Positions 32,661 to 41,444 of a DNA stretch of 47,104 bases are shown piece after piece. This DNA is from Akkermansia sp. GTDB taxonomy: Bacteria; Verrucomicrobiota; Verrucomicrobiia; Verrucomicrobiales; Akkermansiaceae. The position numbers and the translations under genes were made by a program. The stretch lies in NCBI GenBank assembly GCA_017477935.1, contig JAFVIC010000023.1:1-47104 (forward strand). Direction: 5' to 3'. The notes beneath the pieces are model-generated. The model was not told the origin of the DNA. It searched no databases and saw only the letters and a list, made by a program, of their open reading frames with translations. Within the stretch, counting starts at the first letter, position 1. Each line of letters begins with the position of its first letter.

Positions 32661-35291
32661 ATGAATGCACGCACGCTCAGCTGGTCCGCCACGTTGATGG
32701 CACTGGCCATGACAGTTTCCATGCCCGCACGGGCGCAAGACTCGACAGGAGACCCTTTCCTTGACGCAATGCTGAGTGATCAGCAGGCGGCGGAAGAGGC
32801 ACAGGAGAAGACCCCCGCAGTGGGGGATTCTACCACGGCTCCGGCCGTAAGTGAGGGGGATTCCTCCGCTCCCAAAGTAGAAGCTCGCCTCACCCGCCCA
32901 ACGGATAACCTGGTGGGTGTGGGTAACGATGTGATGGAGCGCGAGTTCGGGGACAGCACCGCCGTGTTTGCCAATGATCACGTGTATGACGGCAAGACGG
33001 TGAAGTCTGTACGTATTCGCTATATTTCCGGTAAAGCTGTGCTGCCCGAACAGCGTCTGCTCGATGTGGTTCAGACCCGCAGCGGTACCAAATACAGCTC
33101 CGTGCGCGTGAGCGAAGATTTGGAGCGCCTTATCAAGAATGGCTTTATTGACGGCGATGCCCGCGTAGCCGTAGAGCCCACCGGTGGCGGCGTGCGTGTT
33201 ATCTTTGAGGTGCGACCCACCAATGTGATGGCCGGTGTCGGTTTTACCGGCAATACGTATTTTGATGATGAAGAGTTGCGAGAAGGGCTTACCGAGAGCA
33301 CGACAGGTGGCTTAAAACCCTACACATCGCCCTCCACTCTCAGCTCCGGAACGGCATTCAACGACCAGCGCCTGGCCGCTGCCCGTGCCCGAATCATCCA
33401 GATGTATAAAGAGGCCGGCTATCCCGATACCAAGGTAAGCTGGCGCTACAAAAACACTGCACGTGCCGGTTACAGCGATGTCGTGTTTGATATTCAGGAA
33501 GGGCGCGAAGTGCGCATGATGAATATTGACTTCGAGGGTAACACTGCTTTCGACGATGTGCAGCTGCGCCAGGTGATGAAGACCAAGGAGCGAGGTTTGT
33601 TCACCTGGTTCACCAAATCCGGTCGTGTTGACCGTGAACAGGTGGAAGATGACCTTGCAGAGATCGTGCGTCTGTACCGTAACTACGGTTACCTTCGTGC
33701 CCGTGTCGGTAAGGTGGAATACTTCGATCGCGGCAAATCCGATGGCCCGCAGAAACTCACCATGCGCGTCACTATCGAAGAGGGTCCCATGTACAAGGTG
33801 CGCAATGTCTCGTTCTCCGGCAACAATGTGTACTCGGCAGATCAGCTCATGAAGGGTATGAGCATGATTGGCGGCGATATCTACTCGCTGCAGAAGGTGT
33901 CCGACGACTCGGTCATGATTCGTCGCTACTATGGTGCCAAGGGCTATGCCGATGCGGATGTGCGCCCCGATATCAATGAGGTCGGCGTGGACGAAAAAGG
34001 CCGCCGACTCGTGGATATCAACTACCAGGTGCACGAGGGCGGTCGCTATGCCGTGGGTAAAATCAATGTGCTCGGCAATACCAAGACTAAGCCCTATGTC
34101 ATTTTGCGTGAGTTGCCGCTTAAACCCGGCCAGCCTCTCAACTCCGTTGACCTTGAAACCGCTCGCAAGCGACTGAACAACCTGAATTATTTCAGTGGGG
34201 TGGAGGTTTCGCAGACGAGTTCTGCTACCCCCGGCTATCGTGATGTCAATGTGAACGTGCAGGAGAAGATGACCGGTCAATTCCAGGTGGGTGTGGCATT
34301 CTCCTCTATCGAAAGCGTCTATCTGTATGCCTCCATTACGCAGTCGAACTTCGATTTGGGTGGCTTCACGAACGGTACGTTCGTGGGTGGTGGCCAGCGC
34401 CTGTCCATTTCCGGGCGTGTGGGTACGGAAACCCAGGGTGCAACCATTCATTTGCTTGACCCCTGGTTCCTGGATCGCAAGATATCACTGGGTAACGAGC
34501 TCTACTATTCTCGCTCTACCTACATGAGCGACTACTATGAGCAGGCAAACCTGGGCTATTGCCTCACTCTTCGCAAAGCAATCGATGATTATCGTAGCTT
34601 CAAGGTTCAGTATCGTATCGAGCAGTATGAAATCGAGCCCGAGGCCGGCGCACCGATTTTCTTCGAGGCTAATGGCGGTGATTATACCCGCAGCAACATA
34701 CGCCTGGCATACGAATATGACTCGCGTGATGCTCAGATTACCCCTCGCAAGGGTGGTCACCTGGAGCTGTTCGGGTCATGGTCCGGCCCCGGCAGCACGG
34801 TTGAGACAGTGAGCGGTGGCCTTACCGGTTCGTATTATTACAACTCGTTCTGGGATTCCATCTTCAGTGTCAACTTCGGTATTGAAACGATAGATACGCT
34901 CGACAGCAATGAAGAGGTGCCGCTCTTTGAGCGCTGCTATCTGGGTGGCCCGAACAACCTGCGCGGTTTCCGCTACCGCGACGTGGGTATGGTTGACGAG
35001 GCTCTCGCCGGCGATGAAACCATGGGTGGTAGAAGCTCCGCATACGTGCAGCTGGAAATGACTCTGCCCTTGGTGGATTCCCTGCGCTTCGCAGTCTTTG
35101 CCGATGCCGGTTTTGTGAATGCCGATGCCGGTGATTTCTCCACTTCGAACTATTCGGCGGACGTTGGTTTCGGTCTTCGTCTCAACCTGCCGATGGGTCC
35201 CATCGCAGTGGATTATGCTATCCCCGTGAAGACCGGGCAGGCCATCGATCGCAGTGGTCAGTTCCAGTTCTACGTGGACTACAAGTACTAA
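32661..35291 (+). CDS. bamA: Outer membrane protein assembly factor BamA
   Basis: BamA inserts beta-barrel proteins into the outer membrane. The 876-residue protein has a signal peptide (cleavage near ARA-QD, residue 25). An acidic, low-complexity linker follows (about residues 26-100). Five POTRA repeats follow, two with GNTYFDDEEL and GNTAFDDVQL motifs. The 16-strand barrel has the loop-6 motif LGGPNNLRGFRYRD and ends in an aromatic residue (YVDYKY). The linker before POTRA1 is longer than in E. coli BamA. It stands alone, with a strong promoter and terminator; nuoB is divergent. Confidence 0.95.
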   Translation: MNARTLSWSATLMALAMTVSMPARAQDSTGDPFLDAMLSDQQAAEEAQEKTPAVGDSTTAPAVSEGDSSAPKVEARLTRPTDNLVGVGNDVMEREFGDSTAVFANDHVYDGKTVKSVRIRYISGKAVLPEQRLLDVVQTRSGTKYSSVRVSEDLERLIKNGFIDGDARVAVEPTGGGVRVIFEVRPTNVMAGVGFTGNTYFDDEELREGLTESTTGGLKPYTSPSTLSSGTAFNDQRLAAARARIIQMYKEAGYPDTKVSWRYKNTARAGYSDVVFDIQEGREVRMMNIDFEGNTAFDDVQLRQVMKTKERGLFTWFTKSGRVDREQVEDDLAEIVRLYRNYGYLRARVGKVEYFDRGKSDGPQKLTMRVTIEEGPMYKVRNVSFSGNNVYSADQLMKGMSMIGGDIYSLQKVSDDSVMIRRYYGAKGYADADVRPDINEVGVDEKGRRLVDINYQVHEGGRYAVGKINVLGNTKTKPYVILRELPLKPGQPLNSVDLETARKRLNNLNYFSGVEVSQTSSATPGYRDVNVNVQEKMTGQFQVGVAFSSIESVYLYASITQSNFDLGGFTNGTFVGGGQRLSISGRVGTETQGATIHLLDPWFLDRKISLGNELYYSRSTYMSDYYEQANLGYCLTLRKAIDDYRSFKVQYRIEQYEIEPEAGAPIFFEANGGDYTRSNIRLAYEYDSRDAQITPRKGGHLELFGSWSGPGSTVETVSGGLTGSYYYNSFWDSIFSVNFGIETIDTLDSNEEVPLFERCYLGGPNNLRGFRYRDVGMVDEALAGDETMGGRSSAYVQLEMTLPLVDSLRFAVFADAGFVNADAGDFSTSNYSADVGFGLRLNLPMGPIAVDYAIPVKTGQAIDRSGQFQFYVDYKY

Positions 35292-35304
35292 ACCTATATT
35301 TTTC

Positions 35305-35344
35305 AAAACAGCCCCCGGCAGCTTATGTTGCCGGGGGCTGTTTT
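35305..35344 (+). terminator. Intrinsic terminator after bamA
   Basis: A 16-bp perfect stem (35305-35320 with 35329-35344) has an 8-nt loop. It begins with AAAA and ends with TTTT, so it could work on both strands. Confidence 0.9.
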
Positions 35345-35376
35345 CGTAATGCGGAGCGGGCAGATAGGAAAAGCTG

Positions 35377-35412
35377 CACCCCTTGCAGCTGCCTGAACTG
35401 CTGCAAGGGGTG
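35377..35412 (-). terminator. Terminator after the sulfatase gene
   Basis: CACCCCTTGCAGC (35377-35389) pairs with GCTGCAAGGGGTG (35400-35412). Read on the minus strand the stem is followed by CAGCTTTTCC. It lies 58 bases after the sulfatase stop. Confidence 0.65.
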
Positions 35413-35470
35413 TTTGATAATTGCTGAAGTTTGCGGGGTATGTTGCCCCGAAGTCAGCCCCTGCAGTTTT

Positions 35471-36967
35471 TCATTTTCTGAGTTGGAGGAGCTGCTTGCG
35501 CAACTGTTGCGTCAGTTCAGGGTGTTCGGGGGCGATGTTGTGCTGCTCCTGCAGGTCAACGGAGAGGTCGTAGAGGTGCTCCGTTTTACCGTTGCGGTAG
35601 TACTTGTAGGAGCCGCTGCGCAGGGCCAGGGTGCCGCCGTTGTTGCTTTCGATGATGTAGGGAGCCCCTACGGAATCATGCCCCAGCAGGGCAGGGAGCA
35701 TGTTGCGGCTGTCGCGCAGAGCCCCGGCAGGTACTTCTATCCCGGCGAGTTCGGCCAGTGTGCGTGCTAAATCTACCTGGCTGATGAGCGCTGCGCTGTT
35801 GCTCCCGCCGGTATGGCCGGGCCAGCAGACGATAAAGGGCACACGGGTGCTGCCTTCCATAATGCCGTATTTACCGCCTGTCAGCTTGCCGTCGCGCCAT
35901 TTGCCGTCGCTCATGGGGGCTACGGGGTTGTGGCCCTTGCAATCGCGTATGGAGCCGTCGAAGTAGCCATCATTGATGACCGGGCCGTTGTCGCTGCTGA
36001 AGATGAACAGGCAGTCGCTGTACCCGTGCTCTGTCAGTGCTGTGCGCAGGCGCCCCAGGCAGTCATCCATCTGTATGGTAACATCGCCTCGTATACCCAT
36101 GCCGCTCTTGCCGATGAAGCGCTTGTGCGGGTCGCGCGGCACGTGGATATCATTTGTGGCGAAGTACATGAAGATGGGCTTATCCATCCGGGCGCTCTCG
36201 GCAATGAAGCGGATGGCTTCGTCCGTCAGACAATCGGCCATGTCTTCATCTTTCCACAGGGCGGATTTGCCGCCTTTCATGTAGCCGATGCGGGGAATGC
36301 CGTTGATGAGTGCGCAGTTGTGCTGGGGGCCGTTACTGCGGGCGTGTTTCTTGAGCAGTTGCGGGTGGGTACTGCCCAGCGGTTCACCGTCAAATGGGGC
36401 CTTGTAGCTTACTTCAATGGGGTCGGCGGGATCGAGCCCTACAACATCTCCATTTTGCAGGTACACGCAGGGTACACGGTCGCCTGTGGCTGCCAGAATG
36501 AAAGAGTGGTCAAACCCTACCTCATTGGGCCCGGGGGTGATGGTGCGGTTCCAGTTTGTGGGCGTATCCCCGCGACCCAGGCCCAGGTGCCATTTGCCGA
36601 TGACGGCGGTTCGGTAGCCGGCCTGCCGCATGAGGGTGGGAAGGGTGGACTGCTCGTTCTCCGTCGGGAGTATCAGCTTGGCATCTCCGGGCAGGATTCC
36701 CGTACCTTTGCGCCGCCAGGCATATTCACCGGTCAGCAGGGAGTAGCGTGACGGTGTACAGACGGAGTGGGTGCTATGGGCATCCGTAAATCGCACTCCC
36801 TCGGCGGCCAGCTTGTCGAGGTTGGGGCAGGGCACTTTGTCGCACCCATAGGTGGAGGTGTCGTTGTAGCCCAAATCATCGGTATAGAAGATGACGATAG
36901 CTCGCGGCTTTTCTGCTGCCGACAGGGGCAGTGCCAGAGTGAGCATGCATAACAGGTGTTTGAACAT
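35471..36967 (-). CDS. Secreted arylsulfatase-type (S1) sulfatase
   Basis: A 498-residue protein. A signal peptide (residues 1-18, LALPLSAAE) is followed by the sulfatase domain. The formylglycine motif is CTPSR with Cys70, inside VCTPSRYSLLTG. Metal-binding DD (residues 30-31), the GKWHLG motif, and the downstream SSDNGP metal site are intact. Such enzymes remove sulfate from glycans such as mucin or glycosaminoglycans, and need Cys-to-formylglycine maturation by a separate enzyme not seen here. The substrate cannot be assigned. Its promoter places the transcription start at the ATG itself. Confidence 0.92.
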   Translation of the reverse strand: MFKHLLCMLTLALPLSAAEKPRAIVIFYTDDLGYNDTSTYGCDKVPCPNLDKLAAEGVRFTDAHSTHSVCTPSRYSLLTGEYAWRRKGTGILPGDAKLILPTENEQSTLPTLMRQAGYRTAVIGKWHLGLGRGDTPTNWNRTITPGPNEVGFDHSFILAATGDRVPCVYLQNGDVVGLDPADPIEVSYKAPFDGEPLGSTHPQLLKKHARSNGPQHNCALINGIPRIGYMKGGKSALWKDEDMADCLTDEAIRFIAESARMDKPIFMYFATNDIHVPRDPHKRFIGKSGMGIRGDVTIQMDDCLGRLRTALTEHGYSDCLFIFSSDNGPVINDGYFDGSIRDCKGHNPVAPMSDGKWRDGKLTGGKYGIMEGSTRVPFIVCWPGHTGGSNSAALISQVDLARTLAELAGIEVPAGALRDSRNMLPALLGHDSVGAPYIIESNNGGTLALRSGSYKYYRNGKTEHLYDLSVDLQEQHNIAPEHPELTQQLRKQLLQLRK

Positions 36968-36973
36968 ACGGCC

Positions 36974-37001
36974 ATTTTATCATACTGAAACTGTATGTCA
37001 A
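36974..37001 (-). promoter_or_regulatory. Sulfatase promoter, predicted leaderless start
   Basis: On the minus strand, TTGACA (36996-37001) and TAAAAT (36974-36979) have 16-base spacing. Only GGCCGT separates the -10 from the ATG at 36967, so the normal +1 position is the A of the ATG. Confidence 0.75.
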
Positions 37002-37017
37002 TATATCCAAAAAGACA

Positions 37018-37048
37018 ACGGCTGATTTTCATGTAGAAAATCAGCCGT
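37018..37048 (-). terminator. Terminator of the NSS operon
   Basis: A 13-bp stem (37018-37030 with 37036-37048; arms CGGCTGATTTTC/GAAAATCAGCCG) has a 5-nt loop. On the minus strand it is followed by TGTCTTTTTGG. It lies 23 bases after the MetS-like stop. Confidence 0.8.
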
Positions 37049-37071
37049 GGAAATTTGTATAGTGTGCTTTA

Positions 37072-37179
37072 TCAGTCTTCTTTCTTATCGCTCTGCACCA
37101 GCTTGGTGCAGCAGACGATGAAGAGCCCCCAGACGAGGCCGCAGGAGAGTAGCATGGTGATGATACCGGCGATAGTCAT
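37072..37179 (-). CDS. MetS-like small subunit of an NSS transporter
   Basis: A 35-codon gene reading MTIAGIITMLLSCGLVWG then LFIVCC and a charged tail (TKLVQSDKKED). One membrane helix carries the VWG motif. It resembles the MetS family, short proteins encoded next to NSS symporters. In Corynebacterium glutamicum MetS is required with MetP for methionine and alanine uptake. It begins 24 bases after the second NSS gene and is followed by the operon terminator. Position, hydrophobic profile and motif agree. Its short length makes it easy to miss. Confidence 0.7.
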   Translation of the reverse strand: MTIAGIITMLLSCGLVWGLFIVCCTKLVQSDKKED

Positions 37180-37203
37180 GTCTGTTTGAAATTGGGTTAA
37201 AGG

Positions 37204-38907
37204 TTAATCGGGCTTTTTGCAGTTGTGGTGGAACTTGTTGGACGTGCGGATGACGAAGCCGAAGAAGGTGGCTACCAGCAGCACCCACACAAGCGGGATA
37301 ACTGCACCGGGGCGCAGCTCCAGAATATTGGTGATGTAACTGCAGGGTTTGCCGATGATGTTCTGCGAAATCCAGGCCACGAAGATGGTAATCATGATGG
37401 CAGGGGTCACCCAGTTGATGAGCAGGGCAAGAGCCTTGGGCAGCTGCAGGCAGGAGCCGTGGCGCAGCTCGGCCAGCCCCTTGTTAGTGCCCCACACGAC
37501 ATTGAAGATGTAGAGGTAGAGCCCGGTGGTGAAGTACAGGCAGATGTTGCCGAACCAGAAGTCGAGCGTGTCGAGTGCCAGCAGGTCAGAGGTGAACCAG
37601 GCTACCAGCAGCGTGCCGCAGGTAATCAGCAGCGCCAGTAGAGATACGCTCTGAATGCGGCGCAGCCCCCAGAATTCCTCCAGGAAAGCCACCCCGGGCT
37701 GCAGCATGGAGATGGCACTGGTCACAGCCGCGATGAACAGCAGCAGGAAGAACAGTGTGCCGAAGAGCTGACCGCCGGGCATGCTGTTGAACACCTGCGG
37801 CAGCACATTGAAGCCCAGGCCGAAGGTGTTGGCTCCGGCCGCTGCGGCAACCCCCAGGAACCCTACGGCCGCGGGAATAATCATCATGCCGGCAAGGCCT
37901 ACTTCAGTAGCAGCGTTGGCCGCATTGGCAGAAAGTGAGCTCAGTGCCACATCTTTACTGCGGCGCACATAGCTGGCGTAGGTACATACGGTGCCGAAAC
38001 CTACGGAAAGGGAGAAGAACACCTGACCGGCTGCTGCCAGCCAGAGTTCGGGGTTGAGCAGGCCGCGCAGCAGGGAGATTTTGCGTTCTTCCACCTTGGC
38101 TTTGGGGTTTTGCTTCTGAACCTTGGCGATGAAGTTTGCTTTCTGCTCGGGGGTGGAATTGGCTGGCACCATGTCGAGCGTGGCTCCGTTGGTGCTGTCA
38201 ACGAGCACAACCTTGTCGGGGTTCCACATGTAGCCCAGCCCCTGGTTGATGCTGCGCTCGGGGTGCTCGGCATTCGGCGTACCCATGGTGAGCACGCGCA
38301 TGAGGATAAGCAGGCAGGTTACCAGCAGTATCGGCATGCTCCATTTGCAGAACCACTCGATACCCTTGCTGATACCGCGGAAAATCAGGTAGAAGTTCAC
38401 CAGCAGTACGATGCCGAAGAAGATAAGCGCACTGCTCTGACCGGTGAAGATGTGACCATCGCCGGTGAGCCCTACGAAGTTCACGAAGAAGGCACCGTAT
38501 TCTTCAGTGGTGCTCAGGTTGAGGTCACCCACGGCGGTGTGCCAGGCGTAGCCCAGAGTCCAGGCCTCGAGATAGAGGTAGTACATGGCCAGAGCCAACG
38601 GGGCAATCACACCCATGATGCCGAGGTATTTCCAGGCGCGGGAGCCCGACAGACGGTAGAAGATAGCGGCTGTACTGTGGCCACCCAGGCTGCCGCCGCG
38701 GCGACCTATGCCCCACTCTACCCAGCTGATGGGTATGCCCAGCAGCAGGAAAGCGCAGAAGTAAGCTATCATGAACGCACCGCCGCCGTACTGGGCTGCC
38801 AGTCCGGGGAAGCGCAGGAAGTTACCGAACCCGATAGCACTGCCGGCCACGGCCAGCATGACGCCCAGGTTGGTGTTCCAACTTTCGGTTTTGGTTTGTT
38901 TTGACAC
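37204..38907 (-). CDS. NSS-family sodium-dependent transporter, second copy
   Basis: A 567-residue LeuT-fold symporter with about 12 helices, starting at GTG (VSKQTKTES). The helix 1 motif GSAIGFGNFLRFPGLAAQYG forms the Na+ and substrate site. The helix 6 region is GQVFFSLSVGFGTVCTYASY. Between helices 5 and 6, the external loop is extended to about 70 residues (after GYMWNPDKV, before LNPELWLAAAG). It lies 27 bases after a close paralogue and 24 bases before the MetS-like gene. The substrate is probably an amino acid; the exact one is unknown. Confidence 0.92.
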   Translation of the reverse strand: MSKQTKTESWNTNLGVMLAVAGSAIGFGNFLRFPGLAAQYGGGAFMIAYFCAFLLLGIPISWVEWGIGRRGGSLGGHSTAAIFYRLSGSRAWKYLGIMGVIAPLALAMYYLYLEAWTLGYAWHTAVGDLNLSTTEEYGAFFVNFVGLTGDGHIFTGQSSALIFFGIVLLVNFYLIFRGISKGIEWFCKWSMPILLVTCLLILMRVLTMGTPNAEHPERSINQGLGYMWNPDKVVLVDSTNGATLDMVPANSTPEQKANFIAKVQKQNPKAKVEERKISLLRGLLNPELWLAAAGQVFFSLSVGFGTVCTYASYVRRSKDVALSSLSANAANAATEVGLAGMMIIPAAVGFLGVAAAAGANTFGLGFNVLPQVFNSMPGGQLFGTLFFLLLFIAAVTSAISMLQPGVAFLEEFWGLRRIQSVSLLALLITCGTLLVAWFTSDLLALDTLDFWFGNICLYFTTGLYLYIFNVVWGTNKGLAELRHGSCLQLPKALALLINWVTPAIMITIFVAWISQNIIGKPCSYITNILELRPGAVIPLVWVLLVATFFGFVIRTSNKFHHNCKKPD

Positions 38908-38934
38908 GGTTGTCAGTGGGTGAGGTGAGGGTTA

Positions 38935-40668
38935 TCAGGAGAAAGGCTCGCGGTCGTATTTTGTTTCGAGTTCTTTGTTCTTGTGGCGGAACCTGCGCGA
39001 AGTATGAGCCACGAAGCAGAAGAAGGTGGTTACCACAGCCACCCAGAGCAGGGGAAGAATAGCGCCGATTTTGCCTTCCATCAGATTGGTGATGTGGTAA
39101 CTCTGCTTGATAAAGAGATTCTGGTACAGCCAGGCAATGAAAATAGCCACCATGATGGCCGGTGTTACCCAGTTGATGAGGAACGCTATTCTGCGGCCGA
39201 TGGGTAGGAGCGCGCCGCTTCGCAGCTCAGCCAGACCCGCGGGGGTGCCCCAGACAAAACGGAACATGATCAGGAAAAGAGCCGAACTTACATACAGGCT
39301 CATGGTGCCCAGCCAGAAGTCGAGCGTGTCGAGTGCCAACAGACCATCGGTAAACCAGATGACGATCAGCGAGCCAACGCCCAGCAGCAGGGCTATCATG
39401 CTCACGCTCTGCATACGGCTCAGGTTCCAGAACTCCTCCACAAATGCCACGGCCGGCTGAGTGATGGATATGGCGCTGGTGATGGCACCGATGGAGAGCA
39501 GTACGAAGAAGAGCGTGCCGAAGAACTGACCGCCGGGCATGCTGTTGAACACTTGCGGCAGTACATTGAAGCCCAGGCCAAAGGTGCTGGTGCCGGCTGC
39601 TGCTGCCACACCCAGCAGAGATACGGCGGCAGGGATAATCATCATGCCGGCGAGCCCCACCTCGGCTACCTCGTTGGCGGCGTTGGCTGTCAGTGAGCCC
39701 AGTGCAATATCTTTGCGGCGGCGCACATAGCTGGCGTAGGTGCACACGATACCGAACCCGATGGAAAGAGAGTAGAAAATCTGGCCGGCTGCGGTAATCC
39801 ACATTTCCGGGTTCATCAATCCCTTTATCAGGGTGATTTCCTGTTTTTCGATTTTAGCCTGGGGGTACTCCTGCTGCAGACGTCCGACGAGGGCAGTTTC
39901 TTCTTCTTCCGTGGCGCCTGCCGGAACCATGCCTATCGTTTTGTTGTCGGTGCTGTCTACCAGCATGACCTTGTTCGGGTTCCACATGTAGCCCAGGCCT
40001 TCATTCACATTGCGCTCGGGGTGGGCGGCATCCGGCGTGCCCATGGTCAGCACTCGTGCCAGAATGATGAGTGCCGTGATAACCAGAATCGGCATACTAA
40101 CCTTGCTGAACCATTCGATGCCTTTGTTCACCCCGCGGAAGATAAGGTAGAAATTGGCAAACAGGGCCAGCAGAAAGAAGATGAGCAGTGTGCTTTGCCC
40201 GCCGGTGAAAACGGCACCATCTGCTCCGATACCGGTGAAGGTCGCAAAGAAGTCACCATATTCAGCTGTTGTGCTCAGGTTGAGGTCACCCACGGCAGTG
40301 TGCCAGGCATAGCCGAGGGTCCAGCCTTCCAGCGCGATGTAGTACATGCTGATGGCCAGCGGTACAATGACGCTCACAAGACCCAGGTACTTCCAGCACT
40401 TGGTCTGTGATATCAGGTAGAAGACAGAGGCTGAACTGTGACCTCCCAGGCGACCACCCTTGCGGCCGATTGCCCACTCTACCCAGCTGAGCGGTATACC
40501 CATCAGCAGGAATGCACAGAAATAAGCTATCATGAATGCGCCGCCGCCGTACTGGGCTGCCAGCCCGGGGAAACGCAGAAAGTTGCCGAACCCGATGGCG
40601 CTGCCCGCAACGGCCAGTACAACACCCAGGTTACTGCTCCAGTTTTCGTTTTTGGTTTTCTTGCTCAC
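38935..40668 (-). CDS. NSS-family sodium-dependent transporter, first copy
   Basis: A 577-residue paralogue of the next gene. GSAIGFGNFLRFPGLAAQYG is identical, and it shares the long helix 5-6 loop (GYMWNPNKV...LMNPEMWITAAG). I chose the GTG at 40668 (VSKKTKNEN). An upstream in-frame ATG at 40710 falls inside the -35 box of a perfect promoter, and the GTG aligns with the paralogue's GTG. The C-terminus is charged (KNKELETKYDREPFS). Like its neighbour it should import an amino acid with Na+. The tandem pair suggests two substrates or two affinities. Confidence 0.92.
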   Translation of the reverse strand: MSKKTKNENWSSNLGVVLAVAGSAIGFGNFLRFPGLAAQYGGGAFMIAYFCAFLLMGIPLSWVEWAIGRKGGRLGGHSSASVFYLISQTKCWKYLGLVSVIVPLAISMYYIALEGWTLGYAWHTAVGDLNLSTTAEYGDFFATFTGIGADGAVFTGGQSTLLIFFLLALFANFYLIFRGVNKGIEWFSKVSMPILVITALIILARVLTMGTPDAAHPERNVNEGLGYMWNPNKVMLVDSTDNKTIGMVPAGATEEEETALVGRLQQEYPQAKIEKQEITLIKGLMNPEMWITAAGQIFYSLSIGFGIVCTYASYVRRRKDIALGSLTANAANEVAEVGLAGMMIIPAAVSLLGVAAAAGTSTFGLGFNVLPQVFNSMPGGQFFGTLFFVLLSIGAITSAISITQPAVAFVEEFWNLSRMQSVSMIALLLGVGSLIVIWFTDGLLALDTLDFWLGTMSLYVSSALFLIMFRFVWGTPAGLAELRSGALLPIGRRIAFLINWVTPAIMVAIFIAWLYQNLFIKQSYHITNLMEGKIGAILPLLWVAVVTTFFCFVAHTSRRFRHKNKELETKYDREPFS

Positions 40669-40681
40669 GGTAATGGCATGA

Positions 40682-40710
40682 ATTATACGCGCGCGTACGC
40701 CGCCTGTCAA
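40682..40710 (-). promoter_or_regulatory. Perfect-consensus promoter of the NSS operon
   Basis: On the minus strand, TTGACA (40705-40710) and TATAAT (40682-40687) have 17-base spacing. The predicted start is near 40675, about 7 bases before the GTG start. A GCGCGCG run lies in the spacer. Confidence 0.85.
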
Positions 40711-40819
40711 GGTAGAATTTCCGCCCGCTTGGTTAGAGTATGCTTTTCATCAGCGGAATGACGGAATTATGGCCTCGGCAGGTCGACGGTTGCTATTTGC
40801 GGGTATTGGCCCCAAGGCG

Positions 40820-41431
40820 TCATTGCTCGTTTTTCAGAGCATCCACACAGATGGCTGACCAGGTTTCGAGCCGTTCGTAGAGCGGGCCGGAAAGCTCATC
40901 GAGAGAGCAGAATCGCAGGTCAGTGAGTTTCTTTTCTCGCGGTTCGACCTCATCGCTGTCCAGCTCGAAACGGTGTACGATACCCAGGTGCACGGAGCCC
41001 ACTTCATTGGTGTCGTCGTTGATGACGGCATAGAGCTGCTGGGTGGCATTACCGGAGAAGGCGATTTCTTCGCGGATTTCGCGTTCCACGCCGGTCAGAT
41101 AGGTTGAGAGGTTTTCTGCCAGGCCGTCGATGGGGTTGATATGCCCGCCGATGCCGAGGCTCATCTTGTCATGCAGGCGGCTCTCACCACCTTTTTTGGT
41201 GCGGGCATAGGCCAGTACCTTACCCTGGTAGCAGAAGATGGCATAGGCGATAATCTGCTTGTATTCCGGGCTGTCTTCGGCAATATCGCGGTCGAGGTAG
41301 CGAGCCACGCCGGGGCGCAGGAAGGCGGTCAGGTAATCTTGCGGGTTAAGGCGTACGCCGTTGAATGCCCCCACGGCTTCAAAAGCCGAGCGGGGGACTA
41401 CCAGTACTTGTTCTCCGTTGTAGCGTGACAT
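40820..41431 (-). CDS. Nudix hydrolase-like protein
   Basis: A 203-residue protein. The Nudix box is recognisable but altered: GIGGHINP (93-100), then E106, then REIREE (117-122) followed by IAF in place of the usual EEXG. The spacing between the first Glu and RE is three residues too long. It resembles a group of uncharacterised Nudix proteins that begin VLVVPRSAFE. The substrate is unknown; a nucleotide-sugar or other diphosphate is possible. It is the last gene, 13 bases after gtrA-like, in a glycosylation operon. Confidence 0.75.
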   Translation of the reverse strand: MSRYNGEQVLVVPRSAFEAVGAFNGVRLNPQDYLTAFLRPGVARYLDRDIAEDSPEYKQIIAYAIFCYQGKVLAYARTKKGGESRLHDKMSLGIGGHINPIDGLAENLSTYLTGVEREIREEIAFSGNATQQLYAVINDDTNEVGSVHLGIVHRFELDSDEVEPREKKLTDLRFCSLDELSGPLYERLETWSAICVDALKNEQ

Positions 41432-41444
41432 GATGATTCGGGGG

